Source: Candidatus Latescibacterota bacterium
Lineage (GTDB): Bacteria; Latescibacterota; UBA2968; UBA8231
Reading direction: 5' to 3'
DNA: 49,641 nucleotides
Assembly (NCBI GenBank): GCA_022827165.1
Contig: JAJDTN010000204.1
Location: 1 to 49,641 of the forward strand
Of the stretch, positions 34,782-41,521 are shown piece after piece. Positions within the stretch are counted from its first letter, which is position 1. Each line of letters opens with the position of its first letter. The notes beneath the pieces were generated by a model. The model ran no database searches and was not told the DNA's origin. It saw only the letters and a program-made list of their open reading frames with translations. The translations under genes and the position numbers were made by a program.

Positions 34782-34811
34782 TTGCCCGGCCGGAGCGCGG
34801 CGAGGTAGATT
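34782..34811 (+). promoter_or_regulatory. candidate promoter of the small membrane protein operon
   Basis: TTGCCC-N18-TAGATT, followed 28 bases later by ATG 34840 with the Shine-Dalgarno GCAGGAGG in between. The hexamers resemble those proposed for htpG. Support is by pattern only. Confidence 0.35.
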
Positions 34812-34839
34812 GGCCATCCCTTGCAGGAGGACCCACCCC

Positions 34840-35238
34840 ATGATCCGTGCTCTTCTCGCCGTCGCCGCGGGGATCGCCGTCGCCGTTGGCGGCATCACCC
34901 TGTTCCAGTCCGTCGGCCACCAGCTCTACCCGCCGCCGGAGGGCCTCGACCCGGCCGACCGGGAGGCCTTCGCCGAGATCGTCGGCCAGATGCCGGTGGG
35001 CGCCCTGCTCATGGTGCTGCTCGCCTATGCCCTCGGCACGTTCTGCGGCGCCTGGTTGGCGGCGCGCATCGCCGGCCGGCCCTTCCCCGCTCTGCTCGTG
35101 GGCGGCGTGATGATGCTCGCCGGCATCTCCAACCTGGCGGTGATCCCGCACCCGCTGTGGTTCATGGTGATCAGCGTTCTCGTCTTCGTGCCCTCGGCCT
35201 GGCTCGCCAGCCGCGTGGCCGGGGTCCACTCCTCGTGA
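34840..35238 (+). CDS. small membrane protein with four helices
   Basis: 132 aa from ATG 34840 behind a strong Shine-Dalgarno (GGAGG, about 7 bases before the start). Helices by eye: MIRALLAVAAGIAVAVGGIT, VGALLMVLLAYALGTFCGAW, FPALLVGGVMMLAGISNL and LWFMVISVLVFVPSAWLAS, separated by short loops. The first loop is longer and acidic (PPEGLDPADREAFAEIV). Similar four-helix proteins with a conserved acidic first loop occur widely; function unknown. It overlaps the next gene by 4 bases (GTGA), which in turn overlaps a FAD oxidoreductase gene, so three genes are translationally chained. Confidence 0.75.
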   Translation: MIRALLAVAAGIAVAVGGITLFQSVGHQLYPPPEGLDPADREAFAEIVGQMPVGALLMVLLAYALGTFCGAWLAARIAGRPFPALLVGGVMMLAGISNLAVIPHPLWFMVISVLVFVPSAWLASRVAGVHSS

Positions 35239-35510
35239 GCGCTGCCCCTGCTCGCGCACGGGTGCCCGCCGATGCGCGCACGGTCTCCGTCTTCTGCGCC
35301 GGCTGCCGGACACGGCTGCTGCGCTACCGCAAGGGGGGCGGCGGCGGCCTGGTGAAGATCCGCCGCGAGCGCATCGCCGAGGACTTCACCGCCGGCGACC
35401 TGCGCTGCCCCCGGTGCGGCCAGACCTTCGCCCGCGAGCGCGGCCCCGGCGGCGGCCCGGCCTTCCTCATCGGCGGCAAGGTCTTCACCCGGGGCCTGCG
35501 GCGCCGATGA
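35235..35510 (+). CDS. small zinc-ribbon protein
   Basis: 91-aa protein from GTG 35235, coupled to the preceding gene by GTGA and to the next by ATGA. Two CxxC knuckles, VFCAGCRTRL and RCPRCGQTFARE, are about 40 residues apart and form one treble-clef or ribbon-like zinc site. The spacer contains a Gly-rich turn (RKGGGGGL) and a basic stretch (VKIRRERIAED). The C-terminus is basic (KVFTRGLRRR), consistent with nucleic-acid or ribosome contact. No named family recognised. Confidence 0.7.
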   Translation: MSAAPARARVPADARTVSVFCAGCRTRLLRYRKGGGGGLVKIRRERIAEDFTAGDLRCPRCGQTFARERGPGGGPAFLIGGKVFTRGLRRR

Positions 35511-36802
35511 GCGCGAGCACTCCCTCTCCCGCCCCCGCCTTCGGCCGGCCCCGCGAGGTCGACGTCCTCGTCGTCGGCGCGGGGTCCGTCGGCGTCTGCA
35601 GCGCCTGGTTCCTGCGCCGGGCCGGGGCCGAGGTCGTCCTCCTCGACAAGGGCGCCGTCTGCTCGGGCAGCTCCCACGGCAACGCCGGCCTCGTGGTGCC
35701 CAGCCACAGCGTGCCCCTGGCCGAGCCGGCGGCCCTGCGCGCCGGGCTGCGCTACCTGATGAGCCCCGACAGCCCCTTCTACATCAAGCCGCGCCTCGAC
35801 GGCGACCTGCTGCGCTGGCTGTGGCGCTTCCGCCGCGCCGCCACGCAGGACCGCGTCGACCGGGCCGTCCCCGTGCTGCGCGACCTCCACCTCGAGAGCC
35901 GCGGTCTCTTCCGGGAGATCGCCGACAGCGGCCTCGACTTCAGCTACGGCGAGATCGGCCGCCTCATGCTGTGCGACACGCCGGAAGGGCTCGCCGACGC
36001 CGAGGAGGAGGCCCGCCACATGGGCGCCGCCGGCATCGAGGTGGAGAGCGTGGACGCCGCCGAGGCCGGCGCGCGGCTGGGCGGCTTCGAGGTCCGCTGC
36101 GTGGGCGGCGTGTTCTACTCCCAGGACTCCCACATGGATCCCGGGCGCTTCGTGCGCGGCCTGGCCGGCCGCGCCGCCGAGGAGGGGGTGGACGTCGTCG
36201 AGGGGGCGGAGGTGCTGCGGCTGCTGACGCGGGGCGACACCGTCGAGGCAGTGGAGACGACGCGCGGCGCCTTCCGCCCCCGGCAGCTGGTCCTGGCCGC
36301 CGGCTCCTGGAGCCCGGAACTGACCCGCGGCCTCGGGGTGAAGGCGCCGATCCAGCCGGCCAAGGGCTATTCCGTCACTGTCGAGTCGCCGGAGGGCACG
36401 CCGGAGCTGCCCCTCATGCTGACCGAGGCCCGGGTGGCGATGACGCCCATGGGCCGGAACCGCCTGCGCTTCGCCGGCACCCTCGAGCTGGCCGGCATGG
36501 ACCTGTCGATCAACCAGCGCCGCGTCGACGCCATCATGCGCGGAGTGCCGCGCTACGTCCCCCACTGGGACCCTTCGAGCTTCCGCGTCCACGAGGTCTG
36601 GCGCGGGCTGCGGCCGTGCACCCCCGACGGCATGGCCCTCCTCGGCCGGCCGCGGCGGTGGGGCAACGTGGTGGTCGCCGCGGGGCATGCCATGATCGGT
36701 CTCTCCCTGGGGCCGGTGACCGGGCGCATCGTGTCGCGGCTGGTGGCCGGCGAGGAGCCCGGCCACGACCTGAGCCTCCTCGACCCCGACCGCTTTTCCT
36801 GA
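35507..36802 (+). CDS. FAD-dependent oxidoreductase, D-amino acid dehydrogenase (DadA)-like
   Basis: 431-aa DAO-fold flavoprotein from ATG 35507 (ATGA overlap with the zinc-ribbon gene). FAD motif VDVLVVGAGSVGVCSAWFLR, DKGAVCSGSSHGNAGLVVPS, then a substrate domain; QPAKGYSVTVESPEGTPELP and RVHEVWRGLRPCTPDGMALL, ending VAAGHAMIGLSLGPVTGRIV, are the hallmarks of DadA-like enzymes. They oxidise D-amino acids (or L-proline/hydroxyproline derivatives) and pass electrons to quinone. Placed at the head of a plus-strand run of catabolic genes. No membrane helix is visible. Substrate undetermined. Confidence 0.85.
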   Translation: MSASTPSPAPAFGRPREVDVLVVGAGSVGVCSAWFLRRAGAEVVLLDKGAVCSGSSHGNAGLVVPSHSVPLAEPAALRAGLRYLMSPDSPFYIKPRLDGDLLRWLWRFRRAATQDRVDRAVPVLRDLHLESRGLFREIADSGLDFSYGEIGRLMLCDTPEGLADAEEEARHMGAAGIEVESVDAAEAGARLGGFEVRCVGGVFYSQDSHMDPGRFVRGLAGRAAEEGVDVVEGAEVLRLLTRGDTVEAVETTRGAFRPRQLVLAAGSWSPELTRGLGVKAPIQPAKGYSVTVESPEGTPELPLMLTEARVAMTPMGRNRLRFAGTLELAGMDLSINQRRVDAIMRGVPRYVPHWDPSSFRVHEVWRGLRPCTPDGMALLGRPRRWGNVVVAAGHAMIGLSLGPVTGRIVSRLVAGEEPGHDLSLLDPDRFS

Positions 36803-36813
36803 GAAAGGGCGTC

Positions 36814-37860
36814 ATGCTCCCTATCGACCTGGGCAACCTCTACCTCGACCGGCGCGCCGAGTCGCGCTCCCTGAGCGCCGAGAACCCCGACGGCGCCGTC
36901 GGCGGCGGCGCCCGCGCCGAGCCCGGACCGGACAGCGCCGCGCGGGACCTCGGCAAGGGCTGGAAGGTGCGCCCGTGCCTGAAGCTGGCCCCCGGCAGCA
37001 CCACCACCCTGATGGACCACGAGGGACCCGGCGTCATCCGCCACATATGGTTCACCTTCCGCCACAACTTCTACCGCTCCGTCATCCTGCGCATCTACTG
37101 GGACGGGCAGGACCACCCTTCCGTGGAAGCGCCCCTCGGGGACTTCGGCTGCAACGCCTGGAACGAGCGCCAGGACGTGCTCGGCGCGCCGGTCAACGTC
37201 AACCCCCACGGCGGCATGAACGTCTACTTCCCCATGCCCTTCCGCCGCCACGCCCGCATCACCGTGGAGAACGACGGCGTCAACGAGCTGCCCGGTTTCT
37301 TCTACACGATCAACTACACGCTGGAAGAAGTGCCGGAAGAGGCCCTCGCCTTCTGCGCCCAGTGGCGGCGCACGAACCCGCTGCCCTACGCGCAGGAGTA
37401 CGTCATGGCCGACGGCATCCGCGGCCGCGGCCAGTACGTGGGCACCTTCATGGCCTGGCAGCAGAACAGCGCCGGCTGGTGGGGCGAGGGGGAGATCAAG
37501 ATGTTCCTCGACGGCGACGGCGAGGACCCGACGATCTGCGGCACCGGCACCGAGGACTACTTCTGCGGCGCCTGGGGCTTCGACCGCCGCGACTTCTCGG
37601 GACCGTACGCCGGCTTCCGGCAGGTGGTGAAGACCTCCGGCGAGCCGGGCTGCCGCATGACCTTGTACCGCTTCCACGTCCACGATCCCGTGTTCTTCAA
37701 GAGCGACCTGCGGGTCCACATGCAGGCCCTCGGCTGGCGCTCGGAGGGCCGCTACCTGGCCCTGCAGGACGACATCTCCTCCGTCGTCTACTGGTACCAG
37801 ACGCTGCCCTCGGCGCCCCTGCCCGAGCTGCCCGGCGCGGACGCACGGGAGGTGATCTGA
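36814..37860 (+). CDS. DUF2961 / GH172-type glycosidase
   Basis: 348-aa protein, ATG 36814, 11 bases after the FAD gene. The family pattern is GKGWKVRPCLKLAPGSTTTL, DHEGPGVIRHIWFTF, LRIYWDGQDHPSVEAPLGDF and CGTGTEDYFCGAWGF, the last holding the conserved Glu/Asp pair. Members of DUF2961 characterised as GH172 act on alpha-D-fructofuranosides, difructose anhydride or D-arabinofuranosides and work as oligomers of double-jelly-roll subunits. No signal peptide is present, so it is cytoplasmic and would act on imported oligosaccharide. It stands just before a lactonase-like gene and an aldolase, in keeping with sugar catabolism. Confidence 0.88.
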   Translation: MLPIDLGNLYLDRRAESRSLSAENPDGAVGGGARAEPGPDSAARDLGKGWKVRPCLKLAPGSTTTLMDHEGPGVIRHIWFTFRHNFYRSVILRIYWDGQDHPSVEAPLGDFGCNAWNERQDVLGAPVNVNPHGGMNVYFPMPFRRHARITVENDGVNELPGFFYTINYTLEEVPEEALAFCAQWRRTNPLPYAQEYVMADGIRGRGQYVGTFMAWQQNSAGWWGEGEIKMFLDGDGEDPTICGTGTEDYFCGAWGFDRRDFSGPYAGFRQVVKTSGEPGCRMTLYRFHVHDPVFFKSDLRVHMQALGWRSEGRYLALQDDISSVVYWYQTLPSAPLPELPGADAREVI

Positions 37861-37909
37861 GCCGCGATCCGAGGCCGAACCGCGGCTCCTGACCCCCGGC
37901 GCCGGATTC

Positions 37910-37938
37910 TTGTCGCCACCGGGGGTGGTGCGTACCTT
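37910..37938 (+). promoter_or_regulatory. candidate promoter of the lactonase-aldolase-radical SAM genes
   Basis: TTGTCG-N17-TACCTT in the 134-base gap after the GH172 gene, 56 bases before ATG 37995. Spacing is right but match to a consensus is only partial. Confidence 0.3.
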
Positions 37939-37994
37939 GCGCCGTTCCCCCTTTACGACGGCAACGGACCTCCACCCGGAGCGCGTGACCGCAC

Positions 37995-39053
37995 ATGGCT
38001 GACCGGGCTCTCGTCTTCATCGGCAACTACACCAGCGGTGACGACGCCGCCATCTACTACGGCGAGGCCGACCCCGCATCGGGGGGCCTGCGCATCAATG
38101 GCCGCACCCCGTGCGAGGACAACCCCTCCTTCCTCGCCCTGCATCCCAACGGCCGCTACCTCTACGCCGTGAACGAGGTCGCCCACTTCGACGGCGGCGG
38201 CGCCGTGAGCGCCTTCTCCATCGACACCGACTCCGGCGCTCTCACCTTCCTCAACCTGCAGCCCACGGGCGGCTCGGCGCCGTGCCACAACAGCGTCGAC
38301 CACAGCGGCCGCTACGTCCTCAGCGCCAACTACGGCGGCGGCAGCGTCTCCATGCACCCGGTGCGGGACGACGGCAGCCTGGGGGAGATCTCCGACTTCC
38401 ATCAGCACGAGGGCTCGAGCGTCGACCCGGGGCGCCAGCAGGGGCCGCACGCCCACTCGATCAACGTCGATCCCGACAACGGCTTCGCCTTCTGCGCCGA
38501 CCTCGGCCTCGACGAGGTCCTGGTCTACGCCCTCGACCTGGAGAATGGCCGCCTGGTCCCCCGCGGCTCGGGCAAGGTGACCCCCGGCGGCGGTCCCCGG
38601 CACATGACCTTCCATCCCAACCGGCGCTTCGCCTACGTCATCAACGAGATGTCCAACACGATCACCGTCTTCGCCCGCGGCGACGACGGCGGCTCCCTGA
38701 TCGAGGTCGAGGAGGTGACCACCCTTCCCGCCGGCTACGCCGAGACCACGCACACCTCCGACATCCACCTGTCGTCCGACGGCCGCTTCCTCTACGGCTC
38801 CAACCGCGGCCACGACTCGATCGCCGCCTTCGCCGTCGACGCCGGCAGCGGGCAGCTCACCCTCCTCGGCCACACGCCGGTGCCGTCGGCGCCGCGCAAC
38901 TTCGCCATCGATCCCTCGGGACGCTGGCTCTACTCGGGCGGACACCACACGGACCGCATCGCCAGGCTCCGCGTCGACGTATCGGGCCGGCTCGAGGACA
39001 CGGGGGAGAGCGTCGAGACCCCTTCCCCGGTGTGCATCAGGATGCTTCGCTGA
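37995..39053 (+). CDS. lactonase-family seven-bladed beta-propeller (6-phosphogluconolactonase-like)
   Basis: 352-aa cytoplasmic protein, start MADRALVFIGNYTSGDDAAI. The repeated blade pattern is visible: NPSFLALHPNGRYLYAVNE, APCHNSVDHSGRYVLSANYG, GPHAHSINVDPDNGFAFCAD, GPRHMTFHPNRRFAYVINEM, SDIHLSSDGRFLYGSNRGHD, APRNFAIDPSGRWLYSGG. The NYGGGS and GPHAH segments hold residues conserved in the Pgl/YbhE-type lactonase family (PF10282). It would open a sugar lactone formed by an upstream oxidation. It is 43 bases from the aldolase gene and probably co-transcribed with it. Confidence 0.9.
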   Translation: MADRALVFIGNYTSGDDAAIYYGEADPASGGLRINGRTPCEDNPSFLALHPNGRYLYAVNEVAHFDGGGAVSAFSIDTDSGALTFLNLQPTGGSAPCHNSVDHSGRYVLSANYGGGSVSMHPVRDDGSLGEISDFHQHEGSSVDPGRQQGPHAHSINVDPDNGFAFCADLGLDEVLVYALDLENGRLVPRGSGKVTPGGGPRHMTFHPNRRFAYVINEMSNTITVFARGDDGGSLIEVEEVTTLPAGYAETTHTSDIHLSSDGRFLYGSNRGHDSIAAFAVDAGSGQLTLLGHTPVPSAPRNFAIDPSGRWLYSGGHHTDRIARLRVDVSGRLEDTGESVETPSPVCIRMLR

Positions 39054-39096
39054 GAAACCGCCCGCGCCGCGAGGCCACGGTCTGAAGGAGGCCACC

Positions 39097-39882
39097 ATCC
39101 AACCGAACAAGCTCCGCCAGCTGCTCAACGACGGGAAGCCGACCCTCGGCACCCACGTGCACACCACTTGGCCCAACGTCGTCGAGATCCTGGGCCAGAC
39201 CGGCCTCTACGACTACGTCGAGTTCGTTGCCGAGTACGGTCCCTACGACCTCTACGCCTTCGACGACATCTGCCGCGCCGCCGAGCTCCACGACCTCGGC
39301 ACGATGATCAAGGTCGAGCAGGAGCCGCGCTCGTGGATCGCCCAGCGCGCCATCGGCTCGGGCTTCGAGTCGGTCCTGTTCTCCGACAGCCGCGGCGTCG
39401 AGGACGCCTGCGAGTGCCTGCGCATCGCCCGCCCCGACACCCCGGAGGACGGCGGCACCTACGGCGTCGCCTCGCGGCGGTTCGCCCACGCCAGCTACGG
39501 CGGCTCCCTGGACTACGTGCAGACCCTGCGCGACATCGTCGTCGTCCTGATGATCGAGAAGAAGGGCGCCGTGGAGAGCCTCGAGCAGATCCTGGAGCTG
39601 CCCATCGACATGGTGCAGTGGGGGCCGTCCGACTACTCCATGAGCGTCGGCAAGGCCGGCCAAGGCGGCTCGCCGGAGATCAAGGCGGTGGAGAAGCGCG
39701 TCATCGAGGCCTGCCTGGCCGCCGGCGTGCACCCGCGCGCCGAGATCGGCCACGCCGACGGGGCGAAGTACTACCTCGACCTGGGGGTCCGCCACTTCTG
39801 CATCGGCACCGACGTCTCCATCCTCTTCGAGTGGTGGAAGACCAACGGCGATGCCCTGCGCAAGGCCGTGGACGGTGCCTGA
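39097..39882 (+). CDS. HpcH/HpaI-type aldolase with apparent ATC start
   Basis: 261-aa class II aldolase fold. Motifs: LGTHVHTTWPNVVEILGQTG, YDYVEFVAEYGPYDLYAFDD, MIKVEQEPRSWIAQRAIG, VVLMIEKKGAVESLEQIL (metal-binding Glu), DMVQWGPSDYSMSVG, AGVHPRAEIGHADG. The family region begins at KLRQLLNDGKPTLG, upstream of the first GTG (39157). The only well-placed Shine-Dalgarno (GAAGGAGG, 39084-39091) points to ATC 39097, five bases later, with no ATG/GTG/TTG between the stop-free upstream frame and KLRQ. It cleaves or forms 2-keto-3-deoxy or related 4-hydroxy-2-oxo acids. Followed 15 bases later by the radical SAM gene. Confidence 0.85.
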   Translation: MQPNKLRQLLNDGKPTLGTHVHTTWPNVVEILGQTGLYDYVEFVAEYGPYDLYAFDDICRAAELHDLGTMIKVEQEPRSWIAQRAIGSGFESVLFSDSRGVEDACECLRIARPDTPEDGGTYGVASRRFAHASYGGSLDYVQTLRDIVVVLMIEKKGAVESLEQILELPIDMVQWGPSDYSMSVGKAGQGGSPEIKAVEKRVIEACLAAGVHPRAEIGHADGAKYYLDLGVRHFCIGTDVSILFEWWKTNGDALRKAVDGA

Positions 39883-39897
39883 GAGAAGGGCCTCGCC

Positions 39898-40842
39898 ATG
39901 ACCCTGGCCCCGGCCCGGCTGGACGCGCGCAAGTTCCGCGATCCCGACATCACCGCCGGCGGCGAGGAGCGGGCCCGGGTGGCCCTGAACCGCCTCGACA
40001 CCCTCTGGTTCAACACCGGCACCCTCTGCAACCTCACCTGCGCCAACTGCTACATCGAGTCGAGTCCGCGCAACGACCGCCTCGCCTACCTCACGGCGGC
40101 GGAGGTCTCCGCCTTCCTCGACGAGATCGAGCGCGGCGGGCTGGCCACCCGCGAGATCGGCTTCACCGGCGGCGAGCCGTTCATGAACCCCGACATCCTC
40201 GACATGCTCGGGGAGGTCCTGGAGCGCGGCTTCGAGTGCCTGGTGCTGACCAACGCCATGCGGCCGATGATGAAGTGCGGCGAGGAACTGCTGAGGCTGC
40301 GAGACGCCTACGGCGACCGGCTGGCGATCCGCGTCTCCATCGACCACTACGACCCGGTCCTGCACGAGGAGGAGCGGGGGCCGCGCTCCTGGGCGCCGAT
40401 GGTCGAGGGCCTGCGCTGGCTCTCGGACTCCGGCTTCAACCTGACCGCCGCCGGACGCACCCTCTGGGGCGGCGGGGAGGACGAGCTGCGCGCCGGCTTC
40501 GGCCGCCTCTTCGCCGGCCTCGGGGTCATCATCGACGCCGCCGACCCCGCCCGGCTGGTGCTCTTCCCGGAGATGGACGAGTCCGTCGACGTGCCGGAGA
40601 TCACCAGCGGCTGCTGGGAGATCCTCGGCCAGTCCCCCGACGACGTCATGTGCGCCTCGTCGCGCATGGTGGTCAAGCGCAAGGGCGCGGAAGCCCCCGT
40701 CGTCCTCTCCTGCACCCTCCTGCCCTACGACGAGGCCTTCGAGATGGGCGCGACCCTGGCCGAGGCCTGGGGGCCGGTGAAGCTCAACCACCCCCACTGC
40801 GCCAAGTTCTGCGTCCTCGGCGGGGCCCGCTGCTCCGCCTGA
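39898..40842 (+). CDS. radical SAM protein
   Basis: 314-aa protein. The [4Fe-4S]-SAM cluster motif is NTGTLCNLTCANCYIESSP (CX3CX2C) near residue 45, then GFTGGEPFMNPDILDML (GGE motif for the SAM amino group) and VLTNAMRPMMKCGEEL, and a partial TIM barrel (LAIRVSIDHYDPVLHEEERG). Four or more cysteines near the C-terminus (SCTLLPYDE, HPHCAKFCVLGGARCSA) resemble an extra cluster-binding tail. The reaction cannot be told; neighbours suggest a role in sugar or cofactor chemistry rather than RiPP maturation, as no precursor peptide is visible. It lies 15 bases behind the aldolase gene and is convergent with the thiN-like gene. Confidence 0.88.
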   Translation: MTLAPARLDARKFRDPDITAGGEERARVALNRLDTLWFNTGTLCNLTCANCYIESSPRNDRLAYLTAAEVSAFLDEIERGGLATREIGFTGGEPFMNPDILDMLGEVLERGFECLVLTNAMRPMMKCGEELLRLRDAYGDRLAIRVSIDHYDPVLHEEERGPRSWAPMVEGLRWLSDSGFNLTAAGRTLWGGGEDELRAGFGRLFAGLGVIIDAADPARLVLFPEMDESVDVPEITSGCWEILGQSPDDVMCASSRMVVKRKGAEAPVVLSCTLLPYDEAFEMGATLAEAWGPVKLNHPHCAKFCVLGGARCSA

Positions 40843-40854
40843 CCCACTGATCCG

Positions 40855-41517
40855 CTAGTCCAGCACCTCGATCCGCCCCGAGACGCTCTGCCGCTGCACG
40901 CACAGCAGCAGGTCGCCGCGCCCCACCCGGATCTCCACCGGGCTGGCGGTGACCTCGTTCGAGATGCCGTCGCGGCGGCCCGGGACGAGGCTCTCCCCCC
41001 GCAGGGGCCACCGCAGGCCCTCGGTCTCGATGCCGTCGGCCGGTCCGTCGAGCGGACACAGGGAGAGCTTCTGCCCCAGGTCGGCGCGGAAGCGCACGCG
41101 GCCGCGGATCAGGCGGATCTCGCAGTAGTCGTCGATCAGACGCAGTTCCAGGCGATCGCCGAAGCTCCTCAGCAGGCTCAGGTTCCACAGGGTGTGGTCG
41201 GTGCGCCGCCCGGTGAAGCCCAGCAGGTCGGCCCGCTCCACCCTCAGATCCAGGGCCAGCCGCAGGACCTTCTGCATGTCCGTGCCGGTGTCGTCGGCGT
41301 CGACGCGGACGAGGCGGTCGGCGCCGATTCCCTCCATCCCGGCGCCGCTCACCGAGTCGAGGTCGCCGGCGATGTAGTCGGGGGCGCGCCCGAGGCGGCG
41401 GGCGGTGTCGGCGCCGCCGTCGGCGCACAGGACCAGGTCGGCCTCGCGGGCGCGGGCGGCGAACAGCTCCCGGGAGGGAGGCTCGCCGTTGCCGACGATG
41501 AGCGCCGAGCGGCCCAC
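40855..41517 (-). CDS. thiN: thiamine pyrophosphokinase
   Basis: 220-aa enzyme converting thiamine and ATP to thiamine diphosphate. GTG 41517 starts GRSALIVGNGEPPSRELF. Family motifs: LVLCADGGADTARRLGRAPD, YIAGDLDSVSGAG, DDTGTDMQKVLRLAL (DxTD-type substrate/Mg site), LLGFTGRRTDHTLWNLSLLR, and a C-terminal beta domain (GISNEVTASPVEIRVGRGDLLL, conserved thiamine pocket). It starts 4 bases after the stop of the TonB-dependent receptor, hence the same TPP-riboswitch-controlled operon. This links uptake to activation of the vitamin. Confidence 0.93.
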   Translation of the reverse strand: MGRSALIVGNGEPPSRELFAARAREADLVLCADGGADTARRLGRAPDYIAGDLDSVSGAGMEGIGADRLVRVDADDTGTDMQKVLRLALDLRVERADLLGFTGRRTDHTLWNLSLLRSFGDRLELRLIDDYCEIRLIRGRVRFRADLGQKLSLCPLDGPADGIETEGLRWPLRGESLVPGRRDGISNEVTASPVEIRVGRGDLLLCVQRQSVSGRIEVLD

Positions 41518-41521
41518 GGCT

